A stretch of DNA of 64,000 nt from Haemophilus parainfluenzae (GCF_900450995.1 NZ_UGHY01000002.1:508501-572500), one strand, 5' to 3'; positions 39,025 through 50,793 are shown, counted from the first letter of the stretch. Numbers and translations: made by a program. Notes: generated from the letters alone by a model not told the origin.

Positions 39025-40590
39025 TTATTTAGATGATTGCTCAAAATAGTATTTGCCGGTTTTCAATGCACTTGGACCTAAACGTGCATATTTAAACATC
39101 AAATACATTTCCGCAATGATGAAGAAGAAGTAAAGTACACAAATTAAACCGATAGAGAACCATAAGTCACCTACACTCAAGTTAGAGGCAGACACACCCA
39201 CCGGTAATACTTCATAAATCGCCCATGGTTGACGACCAAATTCAGCTAAGAACCAACCAAATTCAATCGCTAAGAATGGCAATGGAATACTCCAAAGCAA
39301 TGCTTTAAGTAATAAGCGAGAAGAAGTCACTTTGTTACGTAAATTCTGAACAAATGCGCCGAAAGCTAATAAGATAATTAAACCACCAGCCGCTAACATA
39401 CCACGGAATGCCCAGAAGTTAGGACCTACGTTTGGAATAGTATCACGTGCTGCTTGTTTAATTTGTTCATCCGTTGCATCAACAACTTTATCTGTGTAAC
39501 GTTTTAATAATAAACCGAAACCTAAATCACCTTTGACTTCATCAAATTTTGCTTTAGTTTCTGGATTTACTTGACCTGCTGATTTTTTCTCTGCTTTTAA
39601 TTGCGTGAATAAATCATAAGCAACCATACCGTTACGAACACGACCTTCATTTTTTGCTTGAATATCTTTCAAACCAACAATTTCAGTGTCTAAAGAACGC
39701 GTTGCAATTAAACCACCTAAGTAAGGGATTTCAATCGCAAAATCATTTTTCATTTCAGCGGTATTTGGAATCGCAACTGGATGGAATGGCGCTGGAGCTG
39801 CATGAGTATCAAACTCAGCTTCCATTGCAGCCAATTTCACAGGTTGTGCTTTACCAATGTCATAACCTGATTCATCACCCATAACTAATACAGCAGATGC
39901 AGCAATAAAACCAAATGTTGCCGCGACAGAGAATGAACGTTTAGCAAAACCAATATCGCGACCTTTTAATAAATAGAATGCACTGATACCTAATACAAAC
40001 ATTGCACCGGTTGTATAACCTGCTGTTAATGTGTGTAAGAATTTACTTTGCGCAACTGGATTTAACCAAAGATCTAAGAAGCTGGTCATTTCCATACGAA
40101 CGGTTTCAAAGTTGAATTCCGCCGCTACCGGATGTTGCATCCAACCATTCGCAACTAAAATCCACATCGCAGAAAGGTTTGAACCAAAGGCTACGCAGTA
40201 AGTTGCGAGTAAATGTTTACCTTTAGTTAAACGATCCCAACCGAAAAAGAATAGACCCACGAAAGTGGATTCTAAGAAGAATGCAAGTAATGCTTCGATC
40301 GCTAATGGCGCACCGAAAATATCACCTACATAGTGAGAATAATAAGACCAGTTTGTCCCGAATTGGAACTCCATGATAATACCGGTCGTTACCCCTAGAG
40401 CAAAGTTAATACCAAATAACTTACCCCAGAATTTAGTCATATCTTTATATACTTCTTTGCCCGTTTTAACATAAATGGTTTCCATGATCACAAGAACGAA
40501 AGATAAACCTAATGTTAATGGTACAAAAATGAAGTGATATAACGCAGTTAATGCAAACTGCAAGCGTGAGAGATCAACAACGTCTAACAT
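39025..40590 (-). CDS. cydA: Cytochrome bd ubiquinol oxidase subunit I
   Basis: Haem-carrying subunit I, which oxidises ubiquinol and reduces oxygen without proton pumping. It has 521 residues, as in E. coli (522), so it is of the long Q-loop type (roughly residues 250-390 hydrophilic). The haem and quinol region includes [20 protein letters not shown], with His near residue 19, and [16 protein letters not shown]. The ribosome site AAGGAG precedes the ATG. A perfect FNR-type box lies about 300 bases upstream. Confidence 0.97.
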   Translation of the reverse strand: MLDVVDLSRLQFALTALYHFIFVPLTLGLSFVLVIMETIYVKTGKEVYKDMTKFWGKLFGINFALGVTTGIIMEFQFGTNWSYYSHYVGDIFGAPLAIEALLAFFLESTFVGLFFFGWDRLTKGKHLLATYCVAFGSNLSAMWILVANGWMQHPVAAEFNFETVRMEMTSFLDLWLNPVAQSKFLHTLTAGYTTGAMFVLGISAFYLLKGRDIGFAKRSFSVAATFGFIAASAVLVMGDESGYDIGKAQPVKLAAMEAEFDTHAAPAPFHPVAIPNTAEMKNDFAIEIPYLGGLIATRSLDTEIVGLKDIQAKNEGRVRNGMVAYDLFTQLKAEKKSAGQVNPETKAKFDEVKGDLGFGLLLKRYTDKVVDATDEQIKQAARDTIPNVGPNFWAFRGMLAAGGLIILLAFGAFVQNLRNKVTSSRLLLKALLWSIPLPFLAIEFGWFLAEFGRQPWAIYEVLPVGVSASNLSVGDLWFSIGLICVLYFFFIIAEMYLMFKYARLGPSALKTGKYYFEQSSK

Positions 40591-41049
40591 CTCAACTCCT
40601 TGTATAAATCTACAAGATTTTCACTTTATGATTACTAGGGATAACCCCAAATAACCACCCCAAACTACTCAACAGAAATTGTTAAGAAATATTGAATTAT
40701 TTACGTAATAATTGCCTTTTCTATTCTCAAAACAGAATACAGTAACCGATTACAATATAAATATTCAAAAACTTGCCATATTCTACTACTATTTATGAGG
40801 ATAAAAAACAGAAAAAACCGTTATCTTGATCACATTTTTTGATATAAGTTACAAAATACCCTATTTGGCATAACTATAGCGAAATTGATCTACATCAAAT
40901 CTTGCATATTTATCTCGAATGAAAAAATTTATCTCTATCACAAGGAAACTTTATTGAAAAGAAATAGACAAAATAATCACTAGACAGGGTGACAAGATTT
41001 TGTTATTTTTTAGCCCAATAATATTTGGAAAGATTTGTAGGGATTTACA
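40591..41049. promoter_or_regulatory. Intergenic control region between cydA and the 41050 gene
   Basis: 459 AT-rich bases without a credible gene. TTGATCTACATCAA at 40885-40898 is a perfect FNR-type palindrome; CTTGATCACATTTTTTGAT around 40824-40842 looks like a further CRP/FNR half-site region. The FNR box may control cydA (low-oxygen induction), the plus-strand gene, or both. I see no other structure. Confidence 0.6.
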
Positions 41050-41370
41050 ATGAAAAAAATTTGTGTAATTTTGACCGCACTTTTCGGTTCTATGGCACTA
41101 TCTGCCACTGCAGCACCTATTACAGAAAACAAAGCTGCTCTTCCACAACAATGCACACAGTTATTTAAAGAAACAGAAAATTTGATTGCCCAAGCAGAAA
41201 AACAGCCGGGTACTCATACTCAAGTAGGTAAAATCAAAAGCAAACTCAATCAAAGTAAACAGCAAATTCTTGAAATGGAATTAGCGACTCAGCAAAAAAG
41301 CTGTGATGTGGGTTTAGCAAGATTAAATAGTATGAAGAGCTATATTGAAGGAACTGAAGGAACTAACTAA
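41050..41370 (+). CDS. Small periplasmic protein, DUF5339-like
   Basis: A 106-residue exported protein: signal peptide MKKICVILTALFGSMALSA with cleavage near TAAA, then a helical, glutamine/lysine-rich domain with two cysteines (QQCTQLF and KSCDVGL) likely to form a disulphide. It resembles DUF5339 proteins common in Haemophilus; function unknown. A USS overlaps codons 10-14 of the signal peptide. It is a single-gene unit, with the FNR-type box about 150 bases upstream and its own terminator downstream. Confidence 0.75.
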   Translation: MKKICVILTALFGSMALSATAAPITENKAALPQQCTQLFKETENLIAQAEKQPGTHTQVGKIKSKLNQSKQQILEMELATQQKSCDVGLARLNSMKSYIEGTEGTN

Positions 41371-41385
41371 GCAGGTTTCAAAAAG

Positions 41386-41418
41386 AAAGGACATATTGAT
41401 ATCGATATGTCCTTTTTT
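41386..41418. terminator. Terminator between the 41050 gene and ruvB
   Basis: AAAGGACATAT pairs with ATATGTCCTTT, followed by T tract on the plus strand; the A tract on the left lets it act also for ruvB on the minus strand. Confidence 0.85.
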
Positions 41419-41425
41419 ATATCTC

Positions 41426-42433
41426 TTATTCTGATGGCTTCTGAAGTCCGAAGTGTCGATAAGTTAACGAAGTTGCAATTCGACCTCGAGGGGTGCGCTG
41501 TAAAAATCCTTGTTGAATCAAGTAAGGTTCTAAAACATCCTCGATAGTGTCTCGTTCTTCACCTATTGCTGCTGCCAAGTTATCTAATCCAACTGGCCCA
41601 CCATCAAAACGTTCAATCACTGCGGTAAGCAATTTTCTATCTAAGTAATCAAAGCCCGCATCATCTACATCTAACATTGAAAGTGCTTGTTTCGCAATAT
41701 CTGCCGAAATAATGCCATCATTACGCACATCAGCAAAATCTCGAACACGACGCAATAAACGGTTTGCAATGCGAGGGGTACCACGCGAACGACGCGCCAC
41801 CTCAAAAGCCGCACTATCTTCTAATTCCAGATTTAAGCAAGAGGCACTTCTTGTCACAATAGAAGTTAAATCTTCAACGGAATAAAATTCTAAACGCTGA
41901 ACAATACCAAAACGATCACGTAGTGGTGAAGTTAAAGAACCCGCTCGAGTTGTTGCACCAATTAATGTGAAAGGTGGCAAGTCTAATTTAATTGAGCGTG
42001 CAGCAGGGCCTTCACCGATCATAATATCCAACTGATAATCTTCCATTGCTGGATAAAGTACTTCTTCAATCGCAGGGGAAAGACGGTGAATTTCATCAAT
42101 AAACAACACATCATGGGGTTCAAGATTTGTCAGCATTGCCGCTAAATCGCCAGCTTTTTCAAGAACAGGACCTGATGTTGTGCGAATATTCACACCCATT
42201 TCATTTGCCACAATATTAGCTAGCGTTGTTTTTCCTAAACCTGGAGGGCCGAAGATCAAAAGATGATCTAAGGCATCTTGCCGCAATTTCGCCGCCTTAA
42301 TGAAAATATCCATCTGCTCTCGCACTTGTGGCTGTCCCACATAATCGGCTAAAAGCTTTGGACGAATCGCACGATCGATGATATCTTCATCCATCTTTGC
42401 CTGACTACTAATAATTCTATCTGCTTCGATCAT
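41426..42433 (-). CDS. ruvB: Holliday junction helicase RuvB
   Basis: Hexameric AAA+ motor of Holliday-junction branch migration. Walker A is [14 protein letters not shown] (about residue 60), Walker [11 protein letters not shown], and the C-terminal winged helix binds DNA. It has 335 residues, the family norm. It follows ruvA by 13 bp. Confidence 0.97.
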   Translation of the reverse strand: MIEADRIISSQAKMDEDIIDRAIRPKLLADYVGQPQVREQMDIFIKAAKLRQDALDHLLIFGPPGLGKTTLANIVANEMGVNIRTTSGPVLEKAGDLAAMLTNLEPHDVLFIDEIHRLSPAIEEVLYPAMEDYQLDIMIGEGPAARSIKLDLPPFTLIGATTRAGSLTSPLRDRFGIVQRLEFYSVEDLTSIVTRSASCLNLELEDSAAFEVARRSRGTPRIANRLLRRVRDFADVRNDGIISADIAKQALSMLDVDDAGFDYLDRKLLTAVIERFDGGPVGLDNLAAAIGEERDTIEDVLEPYLIQQGFLQRTPRGRIATSLTYRHFGLQKPSE

Positions 42434-42446
42434 ATTGGTTTAATCT

Positions 42447-43058
42447 TTATAATGCGGCTTTTAAGGCTTCACGAATTAATTGCTCACTGCTTAAATCCGC
42501 TTTAGCGACTTTTTTCACCATTTTTTCAGCATCCGTTGGTTTATAACCTAATGCAACCAATGCAGCAACCGCTTCATCAGCTGAGCTTTCAGCTTGGCGC
42601 AATTCTGACGTTGAAGGAATATGCTTGCTCTCCACAAAGAAATAACTTTGGCGAACATCTTTAAACTTCCCTTTTAACTCTACCAATAAACGTTCAGCCG
42701 TCTTCTTGCCCACACCAGGAATTTTAACTAATTTTGACAGCTCTTCTCGCTCAATAGCGTAAGCAAACTGCTCTACTGACATAGCTGATAAAATCGCGAG
42801 TGCCAATTTAGGGCCAACACCATTGGTTTTAATTAATTCACGGAATAAAGTGCGGTCAGTTTTTTGGGCAAATCCAAAAAGAAGATGGGCATCTTCACGC
42901 ACAACAAGATGGGTAAATAATGTGGTTTCTTGCCCGATTTCAGGTAAATCATAAAAACTGGTCATCGGTAACAATAATTCGTAACCGACGCCTTGTACAT
43001 CAAGCAAAATTTCAGGAGGTTGTTTTTCTAATAAGATGCCTTTTAAACGACCGATCAT
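42447..43058 (-). CDS. ruvA: Holliday junction protein RuvA
   Basis: Tetrameric Holliday-junction binding partner of RuvB. An OB-fold N-terminus ([20 protein letters not shown]) is followed by helix-hairpin-helix motifs ([30 protein letters not shown]) and a C-terminal RuvB-binding domain ([14 protein letters not shown]). It has 203 residues. Confidence 0.97.
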   Translation of the reverse strand: MIGRLKGILLEKQPPEILLDVQGVGYELLLPMTSFYDLPEIGQETTLFTHLVVREDAHLLFGFAQKTDRTLFRELIKTNGVGPKLALAILSAMSVEQFAYAIEREELSKLVKIPGVGKKTAERLLVELKGKFKDVRQSYFFVESKHIPSTSELRQAESSADEAVAALVALGYKPTDAEKMVKKVAKADLSSEQLIREALKAAL

Positions 43059-43116
43059 AAGATTTCCACGTAAAAAAATTTTACATAGAATAAAATAAAA
43101 CTGGATATTAATCCAG

Positions 43117-43689
43117 TTAAATTTTTAATCTAAATCGACCTCGGCTGTATCTTGTTTTTAAAAGTGCGGTCATTTTTTCGTGTGTTTCTGTCGTTTTGAC
43201 CGAGCTAGCAATATGCAAAGAATGTTGAATGGTGTGAGCATGGGTAATCGCAATAGCTAAAGCATCTGCCGCATCTGCCTGAGGTTTATCTGAGAGCTTC
43301 AAAATTCGTGTCACCATATCTTGTACTTGAACTTTATCTGCAGAACCAATCCCAACAACAGTCTGTTTCACCAAACGAGCAGCATATTCAAATACAGGTA
43401 AATCATGATTCACTGCTGCCACAATCGCCGTACCACGTGCTTGCCCCAGTTTTAAAGCTGAATCCGCATTTTTAGCCATAAACACTTGTTCAATGGCAAA
43501 CATATCGGGCTGGAATTGTGTGATGATTTCTGTCACGCCAGCATAAATTCGTTTTAAGCGTGTAGGTAAATCTTCTACCTGCGTGCGGATGGCTCCACTG
43601 CCGAGATATTCTAAATGGCGACCATTTTGTTTAATCACACCATAACCCGTTACACGAGAACCTGGGTCAATGCCTAAAATAATACTCAT
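43117..43689 (-). CDS. ruvC: Holliday junction resolvase RuvC
   Basis: Dimeric endonuclease that cuts Holliday junctions. The first catalytic Asp is in [13 protein letters not shown], Glu in [11 protein letters not shown], and the last acidic pair in [14 protein letters not shown]. It has 190 residues. It begins the ruvCAB group; the gap to ruvA is 58 bp. A USS lies near its C-terminal codons. Confidence 0.97.
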   Translation of the reverse strand: MSIILGIDPGSRVTGYGVIKQNGRHLEYLGSGAIRTQVEDLPTRLKRIYAGVTEIITQFQPDMFAIEQVFMAKNADSALKLGQARGTAIVAAVNHDLPVFEYAARLVKQTVVGIGSADKVQVQDMVTRILKLSDKPQADAADALAIAITHAHTIQHSLHIASSVKTTETHEKMTALLKTRYSRGRFRLKI

Positions 43690-43703
43690 AAATTCTCAAA
43701 AAT

Positions 43704-43731
43704 AAACGGCCGGTCAATGCCGGCCGTTTTT
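43704..43731. terminator. Terminator between the lipoprotein gene and ruvC
   Basis: AAACGGCCGG and CCGGCCGTTT enclose six bases, with T tracts. It follows the minus-strand lipoprotein gene at 43740. Confidence 0.85.
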
Positions 43732-43739
43732 AGTGTTAA

Positions 43740-44174
43740 TTATTGGTTTGCTTTTGCAGTTGCTTTTGCATCTACATCACAGTTTTTCACAACAATTTTG
43801 TCTGCTTTTTTACCTTTAATTAAAAGATTTACTGGCACAACAGAATCAAATTTATCTAAAGTTAAACCACTATCTACGTTCCAAACATATTTGCCTGAAG
43901 TAAATGAAGTGAAGTCTTTTTGAGCTGCATCACGAGCAAAATCTTTCGCGATAACTTTGTTACCCACCATCACCATTGCTGCTGTTGGCTCTTGGTTTTC
44001 GAATTGATAAACTGCAGTTACAGTTTTCTTGTTACAAGTATAAACTACTGTTTTATCAGTTACAGTAGGGGTGGCCATTTGTTCCGCTTTGTTTTCCATT
44101 TTTGGTGCATCGCTTGCACAAGCCGATAAAACAACAAGAGCGGCCATTGCTGGTAATACTTTAGATAATTTCAT
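43740..44174 (-). CDS. Lipoprotein, possibly MliC/adhesin-complex-like
   Basis: A 144-residue lipoprotein: signal MKLSKVLPAMAALVVLSAC with lipobox LSAC, a short linker, then a beta-rich domain bounded by two cysteines (VVYTCNKKTVTAVYQFEN ... IVVKNC). That layout recalls the MliC/PliC lysozyme-inhibitor and Neisseria adhesin-complex families, but the conserved SGxxY motif is only weakly matched (FTSGKYVW). It sits between yebC and ruvC with its own terminator. Function not established. Confidence 0.6.
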   Translation of the reverse strand: MKLSKVLPAMAALVVLSACASDAPKMENKAEQMATPTVTDKTVVYTCNKKTVTAVYQFENQEPTAAMVMVGNKVIAKDFARDAAQKDFTSFTSGKYVWNVDSGLTLDKFDSVVPVNLLIKGKKADKIVVKNCDVDAKATAKANQ

Positions 44175-44191
44175 TATAAATCTCCTTAAAA

Positions 44192-44932
44192 TTACAGCTG
44201 AGCTGCAACTTCATCACTAATTTCACCGTTATGATATACGTTTTGTACATCGTCACAGTCTTCTAACATGTCAATTAAACGCAACAATTTAGGCGCAGTT
44301 TCAAGATCAAGATCAACTGTTGTTGATGGAATCATTGTTACTTCTGCGTTATCAATTTTAAATCCTGCTGCTTCGATTGCATCGCGCACAGAACCTAAAT
44401 CTTCCCACGCAGTATAGATTTCAAATGAACCATCATCTTGTGGTTGAACATCATCCGCACCGGCTTCAATTGCCGCCTCCATTAACGCATCTTCTTCACC
44501 TTGGCTAATTAAAATCAAGCCTTTTTTGCTGAATAAATAGCCCACAGAGCCTTCAGTCCCTAAGTTACCACCACATTTAGTGAAACTTGGTCGAACCTGT
44601 GAGATGGTTCGATTTGCGTTGTCACTTAGACACTCAACCATCACAGCAGTTCCACCCGGACCATAACCTTCGTAAATTCTTGTTTCCATATTGGTGTCAT
44701 CACCACCGCCCACACCGCGTTCAATCGCACGGTTAATGGTATCGCGAGTCATGTTGCTCGATAAGGCTTTATCTACTGCCGCACGTAAACGCGGGTTCGC
44801 ACTTACGTCACCGCCACCAATTTTTGCAGCAGTGACTAATTCACGAATTAATTTTGTAAAAATTTTACCGCGTTGCGCATCTTGTGCTGCTTTACGGTGT
44901 TTAATATTTGCCCACTTACTATGGCCTGCCAT
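44192..44932 (-). CDS. yebC: YebC/PmpR-family protein
   Basis: A three-domain cytoplasmic protein of the YebC family, involved in gene regulation and, in some members, translation of proline-rich stretches. [19 protein letters not shown] is the diagnostic N-terminus; [14 protein letters not shown] and the acidic C-terminal part follow. It has 246 residues. It lies between nudB and the ruv group as I recall for H. influenzae. Confidence 0.95.
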   Translation of the reverse strand: MAGHSKWANIKHRKAAQDAQRGKIFTKLIRELVTAAKIGGGDVSANPRLRAAVDKALSSNMTRDTINRAIERGVGGGDDTNMETRIYEGYGPGGTAVMVECLSDNANRTISQVRPSFTKCGGNLGTEGSVGYLFSKKGLILISQGEEDALMEAAIEAGADDVQPQDDGSFEIYTAWEDLGSVRDAIEAAGFKIDNAEVTMIPSTTVDLDLETAPKLLRLIDMLEDCDDVQNVYHNGEISDEVAAQL

Positions 44933-44981
44933 GTTGTTTTCCTTCTTATCTTAAAAACGTTTTTAAATTAAATCCTCTTTT

Positions 44982-45440
44982 CTATAGAGGAAAGCCGTTC
45001 ATCAAATATTTTTTGATGGCCTCGGCATTATTCGGCGATTTCGTCATTTGGATCGCATGTTCTGGAGAAACCCATTGATGCGCCAAATGCTCACTTAATA
45101 TCGGTTTAAATTCCTGCTCAACTGCCAATAAAAACCAATGTTCATGACAGTGAGTCACATTCGGTGCGTATTTATAGCGGAAATGCGAGAAAATTTCAAA
45201 TTCTATGCTCTCTTTGCAATCAAAAAGTGCGGTCGAATTTTCTTCTATTTTTAATCCTATTTCTTCCCAAACTTCTCGAATTGCTGTTTCTCTTGGTGTT
45301 TCGTCGGTTTCCAATGTCCCCGTAACGGATTGCCAAAAGGTGGGATCATCTTGGCGCTGAAGCATAAGAACACGATGCGTGCTTTCCGCATAAATTACCA
45401 CGAGAATCGATTGATTATTTTTATATTTCAAGCTCGTCAT
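44982..45440 (-). CDS. nudB: Dihydroneopterin triphosphate pyrophosphatase NudB
   Basis: Nudix hydrolase removing pyrophosphate from dihydroneopterin triphosphate in folate synthesis. The Nudix box is complete, from GTLETDETPRETAIREV to WEEIGL (residues about 36-58). It has 152 residues. Position next to yebC and aspS supports NudB over other Nudix enzymes. Confidence 0.9.
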   Translation of the reverse strand: MTSLKYKNNQSILVVIYAESTHRVLMLQRQDDPTFWQSVTGTLETDETPRETAIREVWEEIGLKIEENSTALFDCKESIEFEIFSHFRYKYAPNVTHCHEHWFLLAVEQEFKPILSEHLAHQWVSPEHAIQMTKSPNNAEAIKKYLMNGFPL

Positions 45441-45496
45441 CTACATAATTGAGAATAGGCAGCATCATACCTTTTCTGCTAAAAACTTTCAAAAAA

Positions 45497-45529
45497 ATTA
45501 CCGCACTTTAAAACTAAAGTGCGGTAATT
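45497..45529. terminator. Inverted USS pair
   Basis: ATTACCGCACTTTA and TAAAGTGCGGTAAT form a perfect 14-bp stem with a 4-base loop, downstream of the transporter gene on the minus strand. Confidence 0.85.
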
Positions 45530-45541
45530 ATCTTAATTATT

Positions 45542-46810
45542 TTAGTTTAACCAGCCAGCTTGTTGGGCGATAAATAACCCTGCAAAGGCAGTTAAGTAGA
45601 ATAAACCAATAAGGGATAACCACAATAAGCCGCCTTTTACACTGTGTTTCGCGTGCTTAGTCAGAGACAAATTCAACCAAGCAAAAATTGGTGCAGAAAC
45701 AAATGAAGCAATCATCGCGAATTTCAGCATTGGGCCTACTGCATTATTAAAGTAGAAAATAATCGCTAAACCAGATAACGCCGCAAAAATCATACCGATA
45801 TTAAGAATTCTCACAGAGCTTTCTTGTTTACCGAATAAGATACGCAAAGATTCAACATTGGTACGAGAGTAACCATCAATGACTGTAATTGTTGTACCAA
45901 ACATACACATGAACGCAATGACTGCAATTAATAAGCGAGACCATTCACCGATAGTACTTGCATACATATTGATAAGTTGTGCAATATATTTTCCGCCGAC
46001 CATCTCTACGCTTTCAGGGGAACCATATTGCACCAATGCACCAAGTGCTAAGAATACGACAGCTAAAATGGCTGTACCAATGTAACCCACGTTAAAGTCA
46101 AATAAACCGTCTTGATAAGACACTTTGGTCAAGCGACGTTTTGCTACCACCCACATGGAATTAATGGCAGAAATCTCAATCGGCGCCGGCATCCACCCCA
46201 TTAACGCCACCAAAAAGGCCAATTTACTTAATTCCCATGGAGAAGGTGCTACAAAATCAGGTGCGGCTACGCCATGGATGCCATTACGCATAAAAGCAAT
46301 CACGACAGCACTCACGGTTGTTACCGTTAAAGCAATCATGATAATTTTCGATAAGCTATCTAATAAACGGTATTTACCCAACAATAAAATGCCGGTTGTC
46401 ACAAGAATCACTAATGAACTTAATACAGGCATTGGAAGTGGAATTGGTGTAATAAACGTTAAAATTGCTGCCGTTAATAATCCCACTGCAGCAGTATTAA
46501 TTACTGTGGCAAAAACGTTTAAAGCAAGGAATAACCAAAGGTAGAACTTCCCTTTTTGACGGTAACCTTCTAACAACGTATTACCAGTATCTAGGGTATA
46601 TTGAACACCGAAACGGAAGAAAGGATATTTAAATAAGTTAGCAAGAATAACAATACTCACTAATTCCCAACCGTAGATCGCACCAGCTTGGGTAGATGCA
46701 ATAATATGCGAACCACCAACAGCTGCTGATGCCATCACGATGCCAGGACCTAAGGCTGAGAATTTACTCGCCCATGTTGATTTTTCTACTGGAGTTGAAA
46801 CTTCACTCAT
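45542..46810 (-). CDS. Nramp-family transporter lacking the DPGN motif
   Basis: A 422-residue inner-membrane protein with about eleven helices. LGPGIVMASAAVGGSHI near residue 19 aligns with Nramp helix 1, but the metal-binding DPGN is replaced by residues around VGGSH. Helix 6 has WMPAPIEISAINSMW in place of the usual MPH. So it belongs to the Nramp superfamily in a divergent branch, and a manganese or iron substrate cannot be assumed. It has its own terminator and an AT-rich upstream region. Substrate unknown. Confidence 0.75.
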   Translation of the reverse strand: MSEVSTPVEKSTWASKFSALGPGIVMASAAVGGSHIIASTQAGAIYGWELVSIVILANLFKYPFFRFGVQYTLDTGNTLLEGYRQKGKFYLWLFLALNVFATVINTAAVGLLTAAILTFITPIPLPMPVLSSLVILVTTGILLLGKYRLLDSLSKIIMIALTVTTVSAVVIAFMRNGIHGVAAPDFVAPSPWELSKLAFLVALMGWMPAPIEISAINSMWVVAKRRLTKVSYQDGLFDFNVGYIGTAILAVVFLALGALVQYGSPESVEMVGGKYIAQLINMYASTIGEWSRLLIAVIAFMCMFGTTITVIDGYSRTNVESLRILFGKQESSVRILNIGMIFAALSGLAIIFYFNNAVGPMLKFAMIASFVSAPIFAWLNLSLTKHAKHSVKGGLLWLSLIGLFYLTAFAGLFIAQQAGWLN

Positions 46811-47033
46811 AAAATGTTCTCTTATAAATTGACCATAAATTAAAAAGGACCTATTTATAATAGAATTTTATCCTTGAGTAAAGTAAATAAAGTTCCATTT
46901 AAAGAAGAATAAAAGAGTAAAAATCTAATTATTTTGAAATTTTAGGATATAACTTCAAAACAAATAAAGCCACATCATATTCATACCAAAAAAGTGATGT
47001 ATTTAAGTGAATAAAATTTTTTCAATAAAAAGA
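46811..47033. other. AT-rich gap upstream of the transporter
   Basis: No ORF of note. The minus strand should hold the transporter promoter; I see no clear consensus or regulator site. Confidence 0.4.
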
Positions 47034-47070
47034 AAGTGCGGTCAAAATCAGTTGAATTTTTGACCGCACC
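47034..47070. terminator. Inverted USS pair after the 128-aa gene
   Basis: AAGTGCGGTCAAAA and TTTTTGACCGCACC face each other over about 10 bases, directly downstream of the minus-strand gene at 47095. Confidence 0.8.
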
Positions 47071-47094
47071 ATAAGAATAATGAGACTAATTATT

Positions 47095-47481
47095 TTAAAC
47101 GTTTTCTATTTTTGAAGACTTGAAATATTCATTAATAATTGGACGATATAGGAAAAATCCCCAAATACATAATGTAATTAGACTTCTAATTGCATCTTTA
47201 TCTGCATATCCGCCCTCGATAAAATCACTGACAACAGACAAACATCCTATAACTATATAAAGTGTTCTTCCCCATGATTTACCTTCAAGCATAACAATAG
47301 AAGATAAAAATATAAGAGAAGAAACTACAAATACAAAAATCAAATAGGGGATAGCTTCAGGAACTACATATCCTAAAGTACGCCACCCATCCCATAAAAT
47401 ATAGAAAACCGAACAAAATCCAATCACTGAAGCAAGGATATTAATCCAGGCAATTACTTTTAATGATGTAGGCTGTTTCAT
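47095..47481 (-). CDS. Small four-helix membrane protein, unknown
   Basis: A 128-residue protein with four hydrophobic segments: VIAWINILASVIGFCSVFYI, IPYLIFVFVVSSLIFLSSIV, WGRTLYIVIGCLSVVSDFI and SLITLCIWGFFLY. The family is not recognised. It lies downstream of aspS on the same strand, flanked by USS repeats on both sides. Base composition is AT-richer than aspS. Confidence 0.7.
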   Translation of the reverse strand: MKQPTSLKVIAWINILASVIGFCSVFYILWDGWRTLGYVVPEAIPYLIFVFVVSSLIFLSSIVMLEGKSWGRTLYIVIGCLSVVSDFIEGGYADKDAIRSLITLCIWGFFLYRPIINEYFKSSKIENV

Positions 47482-47489
47482 TTACTCTC

Positions 47490-47522
47490 CACAAAAGTGC
47501 GGTCAAAATTAAACGCACTTTA
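47490..47522. terminator. Imperfect USS inverted repeat after aspS
   Basis: AAAGTGCGGTCAAAA is followed by AAACGCACTTTA, a second arm missing two bases. It lies between aspS and the 128-aa gene. Confidence 0.55.
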
Positions 47523-47539
47523 TTATTTAAATTTCAACA

Positions 47540-49306
47540 TTACTCAGCTTTTACAACCTGAATACTTAACTCAGCTAATGCCTGTGGATTCGCAAAACTT
47601 GGTGCCTCTGTCATTAAACAAGCTGCGGCTGTTGTTTTCGGGAATGCAATCACATCACGGATATTTTCAGTGCCAGTTAAAAGCATGGTTAAACGGTCTA
47701 AACCGAAAGCTAAACCTGCATGTGGCGGTGTACCGAATTTTAATGCATCTAACAAGAAGCCGAATTTTTCGCGTTGTTCTTGTTCATTGATACCAAGAAT
47801 GCGGAAGACGGTTTGTTGCATTTTCGGATCGAAAATACGGACGGAACCACCACCTACTTCATAGCCATTAATAACCATATCGTAAGCATTTGCTACCGCA
47901 TCGGTTGGATTCGCTTCTAATTGTTCTGGCGTAAAATCTTTTGGTGAAGTGAATGGGTGGTGCATTGCAGCAAGATTACCTTCATCATCACGTTCAAACA
48001 TAGGGAAATCAATTACCCAAAGCGGTTGCCATTCGTCTAAACGAGTTAAGCCAAGATCACGACCTAATTTCAAACGCAATGCACCGATTGCATCAGTGGT
48101 GGTTTGCCATTTATCTGCACCGAAGAATAAGATATCGCCAGTTTGAGCTTTCACGCGTTCAGCTAACGCTTTCCATACCTCTTCATTTAAGAATTTCGCA
48201 ATCGGGCTTTGTACGCCTTCAAGGCCAGCATTAATGTCATTTACTTTCGCCCAAGCCAAACCTTTTGCACCGTAAATACCAACAAATTGTGTGTATTCAT
48301 CAATTTGTTTACGAGTGATTTCAGTACCATTTGGTACACGAATCACTGCCACACGGCCGTTTGGATTGTTTGCAGGCTCATTAAATACTTTAAATTCAAC
48401 ATCTTTAACGATATCTGCTATATCGACTAATTCAAGCGGGTTACGTAAATCTGGTTTATCTGAACCAAAACGCGTCATCGCTTCTTGCCAGGTCATTTGT
48501 GGGAATTTGCCTAAATCCACACCAATGATGTTTTGCCATAAACCGTGTACCATGCGCTCCATGATCTCACGTACTTCTGGCGCAGTTAAGAAAGAAGTTT
48601 CCACATCGATTTGAGTAAATTCCGGCTGACGATCTGCACGTAAGTCTTCATCACGGAAACATTTCACAATTTGATAATAACGATCAAAACCAGACATCAT
48701 GAGAAGCTGTTTGAAAAGCTGTGGTGATTGCGGCAACGCATAGAATTTGCCTTTATGTACACGGCTTGGCACTAAATAGTCACGCGCACCTTCTGGCGTT
48801 GCTTTGGTAAGCATTGGGGTTTCAATATCAAGGAAACCATTGTCATCCATAAAACGACGTACAAAACTGGTAATTTTCGCACGAGTTTTCAAACGTTGTG
48901 CCATTTCTGGACGACGTAAATCTAAATAACGGTATTTTAAACGTTGTTCTTCGGTGTTGTTTTGGTTGAAGTCTAATGGTAAAACGTCAGAAGCGTTGTA
49001 GATGCGTAATTCTTTCGCTAACACTTCCACTTCACCCGTCACCATATTTTTATTAACTTGATTGTCAGGACGCGCGATCACTTCACCTTTAATTTGAATA
49101 CAAAATTCATTACGTAAGCCTGAAGCTGCAGTTAACGCTTCTTGATATTTCGGGTCAAAACAAACTTGCACGACACCATCGCGATCACGCATATCGATAA
49201 AAATTAAACCGCCTAAATCGCGACGACGGTGAACCCAACCGCTTAATGTTACTTCTTGTCCAATATGGTTGCGGTTTAATGCACCGCAATAATGTGTACG
49301 CATCAT
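47540..49306 (-). CDS. aspS: Aspartyl-tRNA synthetase
   Basis: Class II synthetase charging tRNA-Asp. An OB-fold anticodon domain ([20 protein letters not shown]) is followed by class II motif 2 ([18 protein letters not shown]), a bacterial insertion domain and motif 3 ([13 protein letters not shown]). It has 588 residues, the bacterial size. The ATG is probably 49306 or the adjacent one at 49303. It is divergent from cmoA. Confidence 0.97.
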   Translation of the reverse strand: MMRTHYCGALNRNHIGQEVTLSGWVHRRRDLGGLIFIDMRDRDGVVQVCFDPKYQEALTAASGLRNEFCIQIKGEVIARPDNQVNKNMVTGEVEVLAKELRIYNASDVLPLDFNQNNTEEQRLKYRYLDLRRPEMAQRLKTRAKITSFVRRFMDDNGFLDIETPMLTKATPEGARDYLVPSRVHKGKFYALPQSPQLFKQLLMMSGFDRYYQIVKCFRDEDLRADRQPEFTQIDVETSFLTAPEVREIMERMVHGLWQNIIGVDLGKFPQMTWQEAMTRFGSDKPDLRNPLELVDIADIVKDVEFKVFNEPANNPNGRVAVIRVPNGTEITRKQIDEYTQFVGIYGAKGLAWAKVNDINAGLEGVQSPIAKFLNEEVWKALAERVKAQTGDILFFGADKWQTTTDAIGALRLKLGRDLGLTRLDEWQPLWVIDFPMFERDDEGNLAAMHHPFTSPKDFTPEQLEANPTDAVANAYDMVINGYEVGGGSVRIFDPKMQQTVFRILGINEQEQREKFGFLLDALKFGTPPHAGLAFGLDRLTMLLTGTENIRDVIAFPKTTAAACLMTEAPSFANPQALAELSIQVVKAE

Positions 49307-49454
49307 TTTCGTATTCCTTTCATTTTTCTAAAAATGGATTATTAACGCGTTGATTATACGGAAAAAGACATGCCTTTTAAATTGAAAAGCGAAATTTATT
49401 TGATCCTTTAAAAACTTTCACTAAAATGATCGCAGTTTTTTGCATTTTATCTAA

Positions 49455-50216
<762 letters not shown>

Positions 50217-50311
50217 ACCTAATCCTAGGAAGCAAGTTATATCTTGCAATATAAGCGACCAATTTCTATGTTATAATCGCCCAACAACCTAATAGAAAAG
50301 AGGAAAACAAG

Positions 50312-50719
50312 ATGCAAATTTTACACACAATGCTTCGAGTAGGTGATTTGGACCGCTCTATTAAATTTTATCAAGATGTTTTAGGCATGCGTTTATTGCG
50401 TACGAGTGAAAACCCTGAGTATAAATATACGCTTGCTTTTTTAGGTTATGAAGATGGCGAAAGTGCCGCAGAAATTGAATTAACATACAATTGGGGCGTA
50501 GATAAATATGAACAAGGTACAGCATATGGACATATTGCTATCGGTGTTGATGATATTTATGCTATTTGTGAAGCAGTTCGTGCAAGTGGTGGTAAAGTGA
50601 CTCGCGAACCAGGCCCAGTTAAAGGTGGTACAACCGTTATTGCCTTCGTTGAAGATCCAGATGGCTATAAAATTGAATTTATCGAAAATAAAAGCTCAAA
50701 ATCTGGTCTAGGCAATTAA
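50312..50719 (+). CDS. gloA: Lactoylglutathione lyase (glyoxalase I)
   Basis: Converts the methylglyoxal-glutathione hemithioacetal to lactoylglutathione. [20 protein letters not shown] gives the first metal-binding His; [17 protein letters not shown] and KIEFIE supply the other ligands. It has 135 residues, the nickel-type bacterial size. GAGGA precedes the ATG. Confidence 0.96.
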   Translation: MQILHTMLRVGDLDRSIKFYQDVLGMRLLRTSENPEYKYTLAFLGYEDGESAAEIELTYNWGVDKYEQGTAYGHIAIGVDDIYAICEAVRASGGKVTREPGPVKGGTTVIAFVEDPDGYKIEFIENKSSKSGLGN

Positions 50720-50793
50720 TTAAAAGTGCGGTTGATTTTTTCGCTCTTTTATAACGCAGGGTTACCTGCGTTATTTATTTAAAAGGATACAAT

